DNA from: Closterium sp. NIES-65
Lineage: Eukaryota; Streptophyta; Zygnematophyceae; Desmidiales; Closteriaceae
Reading direction: 5' to 3'
Assembly (NCBI GenBank): GCA_948144175.1
Contig: CANXME010002336.1
Location: forward strand, 214,824 to 278,823
DNA: 64,000 bases
The notes beneath the pieces were generated by a model. It was not told the origin of the DNA. It made no database searches and worked only from the letters and a program-made list of their open reading frames with translations. A program made the position numbers and the translations under genes. The first letter of the stretch is position 1. Every line of letters starts with the position of its first letter. Shown piece by piece: positions 21,490 through 34,700 of this stretch.

Positions 21490-22995
21490 TCCCCCACTGT
21501 GCCCAGGTGTCTCGTGGTAGGAGGTTCAGTGGTGTAGTCCTAGTGAGGTATGCGACGCGTCTGGAAATGCAGCAGGTCAAGAGCAGGGAGGCTACTTGGG
21601 GGCCGGCACGTTATAAGAGCGGCAGCGGCTTCGCCATTTCCTCTAGCTGCCCCGCCAGGAATTTGGCCGCGCCCGCCGCTGGCCCCAGGAAGCTGCCTAG
21701 AAGGCGTATCCCGTCCTTGGAAAACGGGACCCCTGGTGGCAGCTGAATTGGATCGTCGCCCCTTGTGCTCCATGCCGCACATTTCTGTGGATTATGTTTA
21801 AGGCCCAGCTGCGCTAGCTTGCTTGTGAAGAAATTGAATGCTGCTACAGTGTCCGTGTCGTCCCCCAAAAATGTCACGTCGTCTGCATACGCCAAGCAAA
21901 GAACGTGGGGGTGTGCGTCCGCAGTTTCGCGAAGTGCTGGGTGAATCCCTGCTGCAAACAGTAGAGGGCCGAGTGGGTCCCCCTGCCTCACCCCGCGTTC
22001 GCTATTTAGCGGGTTGCTGGCGAAGTTCAAGTCGAGGTACAGCTTCGATGGGTTACCGTACGTTAGCCGCACCAGAGGGAGCAGTGACGAAAGGTTGTTG
22101 TCGCGTAACCCGTTGATGATTGCCTGTCGCGAAATGCTGTTAAAAGCGTTTGAGATGTCGGTCTGTAGCACCACGCAGCCGTCCCTCGAGTCGATGAAGG
22201 CACGTGCGACATGGATGTTTGCCTCTGCTCCCCCTGGTACCGCCACCCCGTACTGTAGTGGCAAGAAGTGGTCACGTGCAGCTTCTCCAATTGCGGTCAG
22301 AGCTGCCTTGGCCGCGAGGCGCGTCAGGCATTCGCCAATTGCAATTGGCCAAACCCCCCCACCTGGCTTGGACAGCGCAATTAGGCGTGAGGCTGTCAGC
22401 AGGTCTGCCACTGGCTCGGGTAATTTGCCTGTCAGGATAGTGTTGATCAAGGCATGCAGGTGGGTGCAGACCGATGCGTTGGTTGCAGATGCAGCGCGAA
22501 GGTGTTCGAAAGCGGTTCCGGACGGTCCAGTCCCCACCCCATTCTCGCACCGACCCAGAAGTTTGGAGAAATCGGCGTGGCTGATTTGGAGGTTCGGGCC
22601 AGGTGCTGTTGGCCAGCTCAGCTCCTCGTCGTCGGCTCGGGGGTGTTTTGCGCGAAGATTGCTAGGCCTGGCGTGCAGACTGGGGTTGACTCGAGGGCCA
22701 GCACGGCTCGCCGTAGACTTCCACGCTTGGCCAGGCCCTCTGCCCTGCTGAGTACTCCCGCCTCGTCTGGCTGGTGACGTGTTGGCGGTGGGGTATTGAT
22801 GGCTGCAATTCTGCCAGAGTACAGCTGCCCCCATTCGCCACGCTGGAAAGCTCTGAGACGGGCTTTGACTTCGGGCCACTTCGGTCTTCTAGGCGACGTT
22901 TGGCGAAGAGTGAGCCGAGGGAGAAACAGCAGCAGACGCCACCCTGCGACCGAGTCCGGATTTTGCGCGAGGTGAAGGAGCGGGGTGAGTAACAC
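21490..22995 (-). pseudogene. LINE pre-RT and reverse transcriptase region
   Basis: The pre-RT part (WPEVKARLRAFQRGEWGQLY, RAEGLAKRGSLRRAVLALES) is in one frame, and the polymerase follows in another from about 22665. Polymerase motifs are TGPSGTAFEHLRAA, LIALSKPGGGVWPIAIGE, LQTDISNAFNSIS (first catalytic Asp), GVRQGDPLGPLLFA and CLAYADDVTFLGD (catalytic YADD). These are LINE-type RT blocks; the GVRQGDPLGP motif excludes LTR-type RTs. The polymerase frame ends at 21611, and linker coding (TCCISRRVAYLTRTTPLN, LLPRDTWAQ) continues in another frame to the SINE at 21488. Confidence 0.85.
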
Positions 22996-23015
22996 AAGTG
23001 AGAACAGCTGACATA

Positions 23016-23663
23016 AATTGGGCGGTGTTGCTCTGGTGCTCCTTCAACTGTGCTCCCTTGTCGTTCTCCAACACCAATATTCCTAAGGGCCGCACTTCCC
23101 TCACCCTCCATCTCTCTAACCCCACCCCGACATCCAAGGTATCTTGCTTCGCCCGTTTCAGGTACACTTCTTGCCCCTGGCTCACCCCCTTCTTCACTCT
23201 GCCCCCCAACCCTTGATTCTGTCGCTGCTCATATCGCCTGGCATCCCTCAGCTGTGTAGTGTGGAGGTTCTCCAGCGCTGCTGACATAACCACCCGCAGG
23301 TACCTGGCCCTGGCTTCTGAAAGTGCAACCCAGTTGGGAATGTTGCCTGCTTTCACCGTGTCTGTGAGGACCCGCGGGCTCCTACGAGCAAGACTGGTTC
23401 ACAGCCGAACAGGAGGCTGTAAGGCGAGTGATCCTTCAAAGCCGCCTGCTTCCCGAATCTGTATCTCGCTGCCACCCAATGTAATTCATCATCCCAGTCC
23501 CGCTTCCTCTTCTCCCCATATGCCCTAAGCCCTCTCTTGAGAGTATGAACCAGCTGCTCTGTCAATCCATCACTTTGTGGGTGATAGCGTGACGTGGGCC
23601 AGTGCATAATCCCCGCCTCGTCCAAAAGCTTCTTGAACTCCCCTTAGAACTCTGTCCCCTGGT
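23016..23663 (-). mobile_element. Ty3/gypsy fragment (integrase C-terminal part)
   Basis: This is near-identical over about 640 bp to 11792-12440 of the gypsy element, with only scattered differences by eye. It encodes the second half of the integrase (NIPNWVALSEARARYLRVVM, RVKKGVSQGQEVYLKRAK). One end abuts the 5' end of the LINE near 23016 and the other runs straight into satellite array 2 at 23661-23663, inside integrase sequence. It is a fragment only, of similar age to the larger copy. Confidence 0.88.
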
Positions 23664-26600
23664 TGGACCAACTGACCTGTTGGTCCAATGGACCGGCTAG
23701 ACCAACTGGCTTGTTAGTGCAATGGACCGGCTTGACCAACTAGCATGGTGGTCCAATGGACCGCTTGGACAATTAGGCCTCTTCGTCCAATGGACCAGTT
23801 CGACCAACGAGCCTAATGATCCAATGGACCAGCTGGGCCAACACGCCTGTTGGTCTAATGCACCGGTTGGACCAACTGGCGTGTTGGTCCAATTGACCGA
23901 ATGGACCAACGGTCCTGCTCGTCCAACGGACTAGCTGGACCTTCTGGCCTTTCGGTCCAATGGACCGCCTGGACCGATTAGCCACTTCGTCCAAAAGACC
24001 GACTAGACCAACTGGCCTATTGGTCCAATGGACCGGTTGGACAAACCGGCCTCTTGGTTCAATGTACCGGTTGGAGCAACAGGCCTGTTGGTCCAATGGA
24101 CCGGCTGGACCAACTCGCCTGTTGGTCAAATTGACTAGCTCGACCAATTGGCCTTTTGGTCCAATGGACCGGCTAGACCAACTAGCCTGTTGGTCCAATC
24201 GATCGACTGGACCAACAAGCCTATTGCTCCAATGGACCGGTTGTATCAACTTGTCTTTTGGTCCAATGGATCGGCAGGACCAACTGGCCAGTTGGTCCAA
24301 TGGACCGCCTGGATCAACGGGCCTCTTGGTCCAATGGATTAGCTGCACCACTTGGCTTGTTTGTCCAATGGACGGGCAGTACAAACTGGTCTGTTGATCT
24401 AATGGACCGGTGCACCAACTAGCATGTTGGTGCAATGGACCGGCTGGACCAACTGGCCTGTTGGTCCAATGGACCGGCTGGACCAACTGACCTGTTGGTC
24501 CAATGGACCGGTTGGACCAAATTGCGTGTTGGTCCAATGGATCAGTTGGACCAACGGGCCTGTTGGTCCAATGGACCGGCTGGACCAACTGGCCTTTTGG
24601 TCCAATGGACCGGTAGGACCAATTGGCCTGTTGGTTCAATGGACCGGCTGGACCAACTGGCCTGTTGGTCCAATGGACTGGCTGGACGAACACCGGCTGG
24701 ACCAACTTGCGTGTTGGTCCAATGGACCGTCTGGACCAACTGGCCTGTTGGTCCTATGGACCGGTTGGACCAACTGGCTTGTTGGTCCAATGGGCCGGCT
24801 GGACCGACTGGCCTGTTGGTCCTATGGACCGGTAGGACCAGCTGGCCTGTTGGTCCAATGGACCGGCAGGACCAAGTGGCCTGTTGGTCCAATGGATCGG
24901 CTGGACCAACAAGCCTGTTGGTCCAATGGACCGGCTTGACCAACCGGCGTGTTGGTCCAATGGACCGGCTGGACCAACTGGCCTGTTGGTCCAATGGACC
25001 AGTTGGACCAGCTGGCTTGTTGGTCCAATGGACCGGCTGGACCGACCGGCCTCTTAGTCCTACGTACCGGCTGGACAGACTGGCCTGTTGGTCCATTGGA
25101 CCGGCAGGACCAAGTGGCCTGTTGGTACGATGGACCGGCTTGACCAACTGGCCTTTTGGTCCAATGGATCGGCAGGACCAACTGGCCTGTTGGTCCTATG
25201 GACCGGCTGGACCAACTGGCCTATTGGTCTAATGGACCGGTTGGACCAACAGTCCTCTTGGTCGAATGGACAGGCTGGACCAACTGGCCTCTTAATCCAA
25301 TGGACCGGTAGGACCACTTGGCCTGTTGGTCCAATGGACCGGTCGGACCAACTGGCCTGTTGGTCCAATGGACATGATAGGCCAACTGGCTTTTTGGTCC
25401 AATGGACCGGTTGGACCAACTCGCCTCTTGGTCCAATGGACCGGTTGGACCGACTCGCCATTTGTTCCAATAGACCGGTTGGACCAACGGGCCAGTTGGT
25501 CTAATGGATCGGCAAGACCAACTGGCCTGTTGGTCCTATGGACCGGCTTGACCAACGGGCCTGTTGGTCCAATGGACTGGTTGGACCAACTGGCCTGTTG
25601 GTCCAATGGACAGGCAGGTCCACCTGGCCTGTTGGTCCAATGGACCGGCTAGACCAACTGACCCTTTGGTCCAATAGACCGGTTGGACCAAATTGCGTGT
25701 TGGTCCAATGGATCGGTTGGACCAACGGGCCTGTTGGTCCAATGGACCGGCTGGACCAACTGGCCTTTTGGTCCAATGGACCAGTAGGACCAATTGGCCT
25801 GTTGGTTCAATGGACCGGCTGGACCAACTGGCCTGTTGGTCCAATGGACTGGCTGGACCAACACCGGCTGGACCAACTTGCGTGTTGGTCCAATGGACCG
25901 GCTGGACCAACTGGCCTGTTGGTCCTATGGACCGGTTGGACCAACTGGCTTGTTGGTCTAATGGGCCGGCTGGACCGACTGGCCTGTTGGTCCTATAGAC
26001 CGGTAGGACCAGCTGGCCTGTTGGTCCAATGGACCGGCAGGACCAAGTGGCCTGTTGGTCCAATGGATCGGCTGGTCCAACAAGCCTGTTGGTCCAATGG
26101 ACCGGCTTGACCAACCGGCGTGTTGGTCCAATGGACCGGCTGGACCAACTGGCCTGTTGGTCCAATGGACCAGTTGGACCAGCTGGCTTGTTGGTCCAAT
26201 GGACCGGCTGGACCGACTGGCCTCTTGGTCCTATGTTCCGGCTGGACCGACTGGCCTGTTGGTCCATTGGACCGGCAGGACCAAGTGGCCTGTTGGTCCA
26301 ATGGATCGGCTGGACCAACAGGCCTGTTGGTCCAATGGACCGGCTTGACCAACTGTTGTGTTGGTCCACTGAACTGGCTGTACCAACTAGCCTGTTGGTC
26401 CATTGGACCGGTTGGACCAAGTTGCGTGTTGGTCCAATGGATCGGTTGGACCAACGGGCCTGTTGGTCCAATGGACCGGCTTGACCAACTGTTGTGTTGG
26501 TCCAATGGACCGGCTGGACCAACTGGACTGTTCGTCCAATGGACCGGCAGGACCAACTAGCGTATTGGTCCAATGGACCGGCTAGACCGACTGGCCTGTT

Positions 26601-26819
26601 GGTCTAATGGACCGGTTGGACCAACTTGCGTGTTGGTCCAATGGATCTGTTGGACCAACGGGCCTGTTGATCCAATGAACCGGCTGGACCAACTGGCCTT
26701 TTGGTCCAATGGACCGGCTGGACCATCTGGCCTGTTAGTCTAATGGACCGGCTGGACCAACTGGCCTGTTGGTCCAATGGACCGGTCGGACCAACTGGCC
26801 TGTTGGTCCAATGGACCGG

Positions 26820-29282
26820 GAGGACCAACTGGCCTTTTGGTCTAATGGACCGGCTTGACCAACTGGATTGTTGGTCTAGTGGACCAGCTGGACCGACTAG
26901 CCTATTGGTCCTATGGACCGGCTAGACCGACTGGCCTGTTGGTCTAATGGACCGGCAGGACCAACTGGTCTGTTGGTCCAATGGACCGGCTGGACCAACT
27001 GGCGTGATGGTCCAATGGACCAGCTGGACCAACTAGCCTGTTGGTCCAATGGACCAGTTGGACCAACTGGCCTGTTGGTCCCATGGATCGGTTGGACCAA
27101 TGGGCCTGTTGGTCCGATGGACCTGCTGGACCAACTGGCCTTTTGGTCTAATGGACCGGTTGGACAATCAGGCCTCTTGGTCTAATGGACCGGTTGGATC
27201 AACTTGCCTTATGGTCCAATGGACGGGCAGGACCAACTAGCCTGTTTGTCCAATGGACCGGCTGGACAAACTGGCGTGTTGGTCCAATGGATCGGTTGGA
27301 TCAATGGGCCTGTTGGTCCAATGGACCGGCTAGACCAACTGGCCTTTTGGTCGAATGGACTGGTTGGACAATCAGGCCTCTTGGTCCAATGGACCGGTTG
27401 GATCAACTCGCCTATTGGTCCAATGGACCGGCAGGACCAACTAGCCTGTTGGTCCAATGGACCAGCTGGACCAACGGGCCTGTTGGTCCAATGGATCGAC
27501 TGGACCAACTGGCCTGTTGGTCCAATGGACCGGCAGGACCAGCTGGCCTGTTGGTGCAACCGGTCCGTTGGACCAACTGGCCTCTTGGTCCAATAGACCG
27601 GTTGGACTAACTCGCCTGTTGTTCCAATGGACCGGTTGAACCAACGGGCCTGTTGGTACGATGGACCGGCTTGATCAACTGGCCTTTTGGTCCAATGGAC
27701 CGGCAGGACCAACTGGCCTGTTGGTCCTATGGACCGGCTGGACCAACTGGCCTATTGGTCTAATGGACCGGTTGGACCAACAGTCCTCTTGGTCCAATGG
27801 ACAGGCTGGACCAACTGGCCTCTTAATCCAATGGACCAGTAGGACCACTTAGCCTGTTGGTCAAATGGACCGGTCGGACCAACTGGCCTGTTGGTCCAAT
27901 GGACATGATAGACCAACTGGCTTTTTCGTCCAATGGACCGGTTGGACCAATTAGCCTCTTGGTCCAATGGACCGGTTGGACCGACTCGCCATTTGTTCCA
28001 ATAGACCGGTTGGACCAACGGGCCAATTGGTCTAATGGATCGGCAGGACCAACTGGCTTGTTGGTCCTATGGACCGGCTTGACCAACGGGCCTGTTGATC
28101 CAATGGATCGGCTGTACCAACTTGCCTGTTGGTCCAATGGAACGGCTGGACCAACAGGATTGTTGGTCCAATGGACTGGTTGGACCAACTGGCCTGTTGG
28201 TCCAATGGACAGGCAGGACCACCTGGCCTGTTGATCCAATGGACCGGCTGGACCAACTGACCTGTTGGTCCAATGGACCGGTTGGACCAAATTGCGTGTT
28301 GGTCCAATGGATCGGTTGGACCAACGGGCCTGTTGGTCCAATGGACCGGCTGGACCAACTGGCCTTTTGGTCCAATGGACCGGTAGGACCAATTGGCCTG
28401 TTGGTTCAATGGACCGGCTGGACCAACTGGCCTGTTGGTCCAATGGACTGGCTGGACCAACACCGGCTGGACCAACTTGCGTGTTGGTCCAATGGACCGG
28501 CTGGACCAACTGGCCTGTTGGTCCTATGGACCGGTTGGACCAACTGGCTTGTTGGTCCAATGGGCCGGCTGGACCGACTGGCCTGTTGGTCCTATGGACC
28601 GGTAGGACCAGCTGGCCTGTTGGTCCAATGGACCGGCAGGACCAACCGGCGTGTTGGTCCGATGGACCTGCTGGACCAACTGGCCTGTTGGTCCAATGGA
28701 CCAGTTGGACCAGCTGGCTTGTTGGTCTAATGGACCGGCTGGACCGACTGGCCTCTTGGTCCTATGTACCGGCTGGACCGACTGGCCTGTTGGTCCATTG
28801 GACCGGCAGGACCAAGTGGCCTGTTGGTCCAATGGATTGGCTGGACCAACAGGCCTGTTGGTCCAATGGACCGGCTTGACCCACTAGCGTGTTGGTCCAA
28901 TGAACTGGCTGGTCCAACTAGCCTGTTGGTCCATTGGACCGGTTGGACCAAGTTGCGTGTTGGTCCAATGGATCGGTTGGACCAACGGGCCTGTTGGTCC
29001 AATGGACCGGCTTGACCAACTGTTGTGTTGGTCCAATGGACCGGCTGGACCAACTGGACTGTTGGTCCAATGGACCGGCAGGACCAACTAGCGTATTGGT
29101 CCAATGGACCAGCTAGACCGACTGGCGTGTTGGTCCAATGGATCTGTTGGACCAACGGGCCTGTTGATCCAATGAACCGGCTGGACCAACTGGCCTTTTG
29201 GTCCAATGGACCTGCTGGACCATCTGGCCTGTTAGTCTAATGGACCGGCTGGACCAACTGGCCTGTTGGTCCAATGGACCGG
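26820..29282. repeat. 2463-bp block in array 2, copy 1
   Basis: This block of about 72 satellite units is repeated directly at 29283-31745 with a constant offset of 2463 bp across the whole length and very few differences. Such near-identity over irregular units marks a recent unequal exchange or local amplification. Confidence 0.85.
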
Positions 29283-31745
29283 CAGGACCAACTGGCCTTT
29301 TGGTCTAATGGACCGGCTTGACCAACTGGATTGTTGGTCTAGTGGACCAGCTGGACCGACTAGCCTATTGGTCCTATGGACCGGCTAGACCGATTGGCCT
29401 GTTGGTCTAATGGACCGGCAGGACCAACTGGTCTGTTGGTCCAATGGACCGGCTGGACCAACTGGCGTGATGGTCCAATGGACCAGCTGGACCAACTAGC
29501 CTGTTGGTCCAATGGACCAGTTGGACCAACTGGCCTGTTGGTCCCATGGATCGGTTGGACCAATGGGCCTGTTGGTCCGATGGACCTGCTGGACCAACTG
29601 GCCTTTTGGTCTAATGGACCGGTTGGACAATCAGGCCTCTTGGTCTAATGGACCGGTTGGATCAACTTGCCTTATGGTCCAATGGACAGGCAGGACCAAC
29701 TAGCCTGTTTGTCCAATGGACCGGCTGGACAAACTGGCGTGTTGGTCCAATGGATCGGTTGGATCAATGGGCCTGTTGGTCCAATGGACCGGCTAGACCA
29801 ACTGGCCTTTTGGTCGAATGGACTGGTTGGACAATCAGGCCTCTTGGTCCAATGGACCGGTTGGATCAACTCGCCTATTGGTCCAATGGACCGGCAGGAC
29901 CAACTAGCCTGTTGGTCCAATGGACCAGCTGGACCAACGGGCCTGTTGGTCCAATGGATCGACTGGACCAACTGGCCTGTTGGTCCAATGGACCGGCAGG
30001 ACCAGCTGGCCTGTTGGTGCAACCGGTCCGTTGGACCAACTGGCCTCTTGGTCCAATAGACCGGTTGGACTAACTCGCCTGTTGTTCCAATGGACCGGTT
30101 GAACCAACGGGCCTGTTGGTACGATGGACCGGCTTGATCAACTGGCCTTTTGGTCCAATGGACCGGCAGGACCAACTGGCCTGTTGGTCCTATGGACCGG
30201 CTGGACCAACTGGCCTATTGGTCTAATGGACCGGTTGGACCAACAGTCCTCTTGGTCCAATGGACAGGCTGGACCAACTGGCCTCTTAATCCAATGGACC
30301 AGTAGGACCACTTAGCCTGTTGGTCAAATGGACCGGTCGGACCAACTGGCCTGTTGGTCCAATGGACATGATAGACCAACTGGCTTTTTCGTCCAATGGA
30401 CCGGTTGGACCAATTAGCCTCTTGGTCCAATGGACCGGTTGGACCGACTCGCCATTTGTTCCAATAGACCGGTTGGACCAACGGGCCAATTGGTCTAATG
30501 GATCGGCAGGACCAACTGGCTTGTTGGTCCTATGGACCGGCTTGACCAACGGGCCTGTTGATCCAATGGATCGGCTGTACCAACTTGCCTGTTGGTCCAA
30601 TGGAACGGCTGGACCAACAGGATTGTTGGTCCAATGGACTGGTTGGACCAACTGGCCTGTTGGTCCAATGGACAGGCAGGACCACCTGGCCTGTTGATCC
30701 AATGGACCGGCTGGACCAACTGACCTGTTGGTCCAATGGACCGGTTGGACCAAATTGCGTGTTGGTCCAATGGATCGGTTGGACCAACGGGCCTGTTGGT
30801 CCAATGGACCGGCTGGACCAACTGGCCTTTTGGTCCAATGGACCGGTAGGACCAATTGGCCTGTTGGTTCAATGGACCGGCTGGACCAACTGGCCTGTTG
30901 GTCCAATGGACTGGCTGGACCAACACCGGCTGGACCAACTTGCGTGTTGGTCCAATGGACCGGCTGGACCAACTGGCCTGTTGGTCCTATGGACCGGTTG
31001 GACCAACTGGCTTGTTGGTCCAATGGGCCGGCTGGACCGACTGGCCTGTTGGTCCTATGGACCGGTAGGACCAGCTGGCCTGTTGGTCCAATGGACCGGC
31101 AGGACCAACCGGCGTGTTGGTCCGATGGACCTGCTGGACCAACTGGCCTGTTGGTCCAATGGACCAGTTGGACCAGCTGGCTTGTTGGTCTAATGGACCG
31201 GCTGGACCGACTGGCCTCTTGGTCCTATGTACCGGCTGGACCGACTGGCCTGTTGGTCCATTGGACCGGCAGGACCAAGTGGCCTGTTGGTCCAATGGAT
31301 TGGCTGGACCAACAGGCCTGTTGGTCCAATGGACCGGCTTGACCCACTAGCGTGTTGGTCCAATGAACTGGCTGGTCCAACTAGCCTGTTGGTCCATTGG
31401 ACCGGTTGGACCAAGTTGCGTGTTGGTCCAATGGATCGGTTGGACCAACGGGCCTGTTGGTCCAATGGACCGGCTTGACCAACTGTTGTGTTGGTCCAAT
31501 GGACCGGCTGGACCAACTGGACTGTTGGTCCAATGGACCGGCAGGACCAACTAGCGTATTGGTCCAATGGACCAGCTAGACCGACTGGCGTGTTGGTCCA
31601 ATGGATCTGTTGGACCAACGGGCCTGTTGATCCAATGAACCGGCTGGACCAACTGGCCTTTTGGTCCAATGGACCTGCTGGACCATCTGGCCTGTTAGTC
31701 TAATGGACCGGCTGGACCAACTGGCCTGTTGGTCCAATGGACCGG
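29283..31745. repeat. 2463-bp block in array 2, copy 2
   Basis: Direct tandem copy of 26820-29282. The match fades near 31745-31770, after which the sequence follows a different order of unit variants. Confidence 0.85.
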
Positions 31746-34700
31746 CAGGACCAACTGGCCTTTTGGTCTAATGGACCGGTTGGACCAACAGTCCTCTTGG
31801 TCCAATGGACAAGCTGGACCAACTGGCCTCTTAATCCAATGGACCGGTAGGACCACTTGGCCTGTTGGTCCAATGGACCGGTCGGACCAACTGGCCTGTT
31901 GGTCCAATGGACATGATAGACCAACTGGCTTTTTGGTCCAATGGACCGGTTGGACCAACTAGCCTCTTGGTCCAATGGAACGGTTGGACCGACTCGCCAT
32001 TTGTTTCAATAGACCGGTTGGACCAACGGGCTTTGGTCTAATGGATCGGCAGGACCAACTGACCTGTTGGTCCTATGGACCGGCTTAACCAACGGGCCTG
32101 TTGGTCCAATGGATCGGCTGTACCAACTTGCCTGTTGGTCCAATGGACCGGCTGGACCAACAGGGTTGTTGGTCCAATGGACCAACGGGCCACTTGGTCC
32201 AATGGACTGGTTGGACCAACTGGCCTGTTGGTCCAATGGACAGGCAGGACCACCTGGCCTGTTGGTCCAATGGACCGGCTGGACCAATTGGCTTGGTCGT
32301 CCAATGGACCGGCTGGACAATTGGGCCTGTTGGTCCAATGAATCGGCTGGACCAACTGGCCTGTTGGTCCAATGGATCAGCTGGACCAACTAGCTTGTTG
32401 GTCCAATGGACCGGTGGACCAATTGGCGTGTTGGTCCAATAGACCGGCTGGAACAACTGGCCTGTTGGTCCAATGGACAAGCTGGACCAACGGGCCTGTT
32501 GGTCCAATGGACTAGCTTGACCACTAGTTTTTTGGTCCAACGGACCGGCAGGACCAACTGGCCTGTTGGTCCGATAGACCGGTTGGACCAACTCGCCTGT
32601 TGGTCCAATGGACCGTCTGGATCAACTGGCGTGTTGGTCCAATGGACCGGTTGGACCAACAGTCCTCTTGGTCTAATGGACAGGCTGGACCAATTGGACT
32701 CTTGGTCCAATGGACCGGTTGGACCAAGTGGCCTGTTGGTCCAATGGACCAGCTTGACCAACTGGCCTGTTGGTCCAATGGACCGGCTGGACCAACTGGC
32801 CTGTTGGTCCAATGGACCGGCAGGACCAACTGGCTTGTTGGTCCAATGGATTCGCAGACCAACGGGCCTTTTGGTCCAATGGATCGGCTGGACCACTAGC
32901 CTTTTGGTCTAACGGACTGGTTGTACCAACTGGCCACTTGGTCCAATGGACCGGTTGGACCAAGTGGCCTGTTGGTCCAATGGACCGGCTGGACCAACTG
33001 GCCTGTTGGTCCAATGGACCGGTGGACCAACTGTCCTTTTGGTCCAATGGACTGGCTTGACCAACTGGCTTGTTGGTCCAATGGACTGGCTGGACCAACG
33101 GGCCTTTTGGTCAAATGGACTGGTTGGACCAACTGGCCACTTGGTCCTATGGATCGGCTGGACCAACTGGCTTGTTGGTCCAATGGATTGGCTGGAACTA
33201 CTAGCCTGTTGGTCCGATGGACCGGTTGAACCAACTGGCCACTTGGTCCAATGGACTCGCTAAACCAAGTGGCCTGTTGGTCCAATGGACCGGCTAGACC
33301 AACTGGCCTGTTGGTCCAATGGACCGGCTGGACCAACTAGCCTGTTGGTCCAATGGACCGTCTGGACCAACAGGCCTTTTAGTCCGATGGACCGGCTGGA
33401 CCAACGGGCCTGTTGGTCCAATGGATCAGCTGGACCAACTGGCTTGTTGGTCCAATGGACCGGCTGGACCAATTGGCTTGTTGGTCCAATGGACCGGTGG
33501 ACCAACTGGAGTGTTGGTCCAATGGACCAGCTGGACCAACAGGCCTGTTGGTCGTATGGACTAGCTAGACCAACTGGCCTTTTGGTCCAACGGACCGGCA
33601 GGACCAACTGGCCCGTTGGTCCAATGGACCAGCTGGACCAACTGGCCTGTTGGTCCAATGGAGCGGCTGGACCAACTGGCGTGTTGGTCAAATGGACCGG
33701 CTGGACCAAGTGGCCTTTTGGTCCAATGGACCGGTTGGACCAACTAGCGTGTTGGTCAAATGGATCGGTTGGACCAACGGGCCTTTGGTCCAATTGACCG
33801 GCAGGATCAACTGGCTTGTAGGTCCAACGGAGCGGCAGGACCAACTGGCCTGTTGGTCGAATGGACCAGCTGTACCACTTGGGCTCTTGGTCCCATGGAC
33901 CGGTTGGACCAACTCGCTTGTTGTTCCAATGGACCGGTTGGACCAACTCGCCTGTTGTTCCAATGAATCGGTTGGACCAACGGGCCTGTTGGTCCAATGG
34001 ACCAGCTGGACCAACAAGCCTTTTGGTCAAATGGACCAGCAGGACAAACTAGCGTATTGGTCCAATGGACCGGTTGGACCAACAGTCCTCTTGGTCCAAT
34101 GGACTGGCTGGACCAATTGGCCCGTTGGTCCAATGGAGTGGCTGGACCGAGTGGCCTGTTGGTCCAATAGACCGGCTGGACAAACAGGCCTGTTGGTCCA
34201 ACTGTCCTACTGGTCCAATGGACCGGCTGGACCAAGTGTCCTGTTAGTCCAATTGACCGGCTGGACCAATCGGCCTGTTGGTCCATCGGACCGGTTGGAC
34301 AATCAGGCCTCTTGGTCCAATGGACCGGTTGGACCAGCTCGCCTGTTGGTCCAATGGACCGGCAGGACTAATTGGCCAATTGGTCCAATGGACTAGCTGG
34401 ACCAACGGGCCTGTTGGTCCAATGGATCGGCTAAACCAACAGGCATGTTGGTCCATTGGACCGGTTGGAGCAATAAGCCTGTTGGTACAATGGACCGGTT
34501 GGACCAAAACTGGCATGTTGGTGCAATGGACCGGTTGGACCAACACTAGCATGTTGGTCTATTGGACCGGTTGGACCAACTGGCTTGTTGGTGCAATGGA
34601 CCGGTTGGACCAACTTGCATGTTGGTCCAATGGACTAGTTGAACCAACACTGGCATGCTGGTCCGTTGGACTGGTTGGACCAACTGGCCTGTTGGTCCAA

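Larger units (their letters stand above)
19839..23015 (-). mobile_element. LINE (non-LTR retrotransposon), 5' truncated
   Basis: Minus-strand LINE body with, in order, a pre-RT region (about 22995-22690), reverse transcriptase (22669-21611), a thumb/linker (21580-21490 and 21112-21045) and a C-terminal zinc-finger plus restriction-like endonuclease region (to 19839). There is no upstream ORF1 or apurinic-type endonuclease, which fits both a 5' truncation near 23015 and a family that carries its nuclease at the C-terminus. The frame changes near 22665 and again near 21600, and a SINE splits the linker at 21117-21488, so it is dead. A 3' fragment of the same family lies at 10941-11598. Confidence 0.85.
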
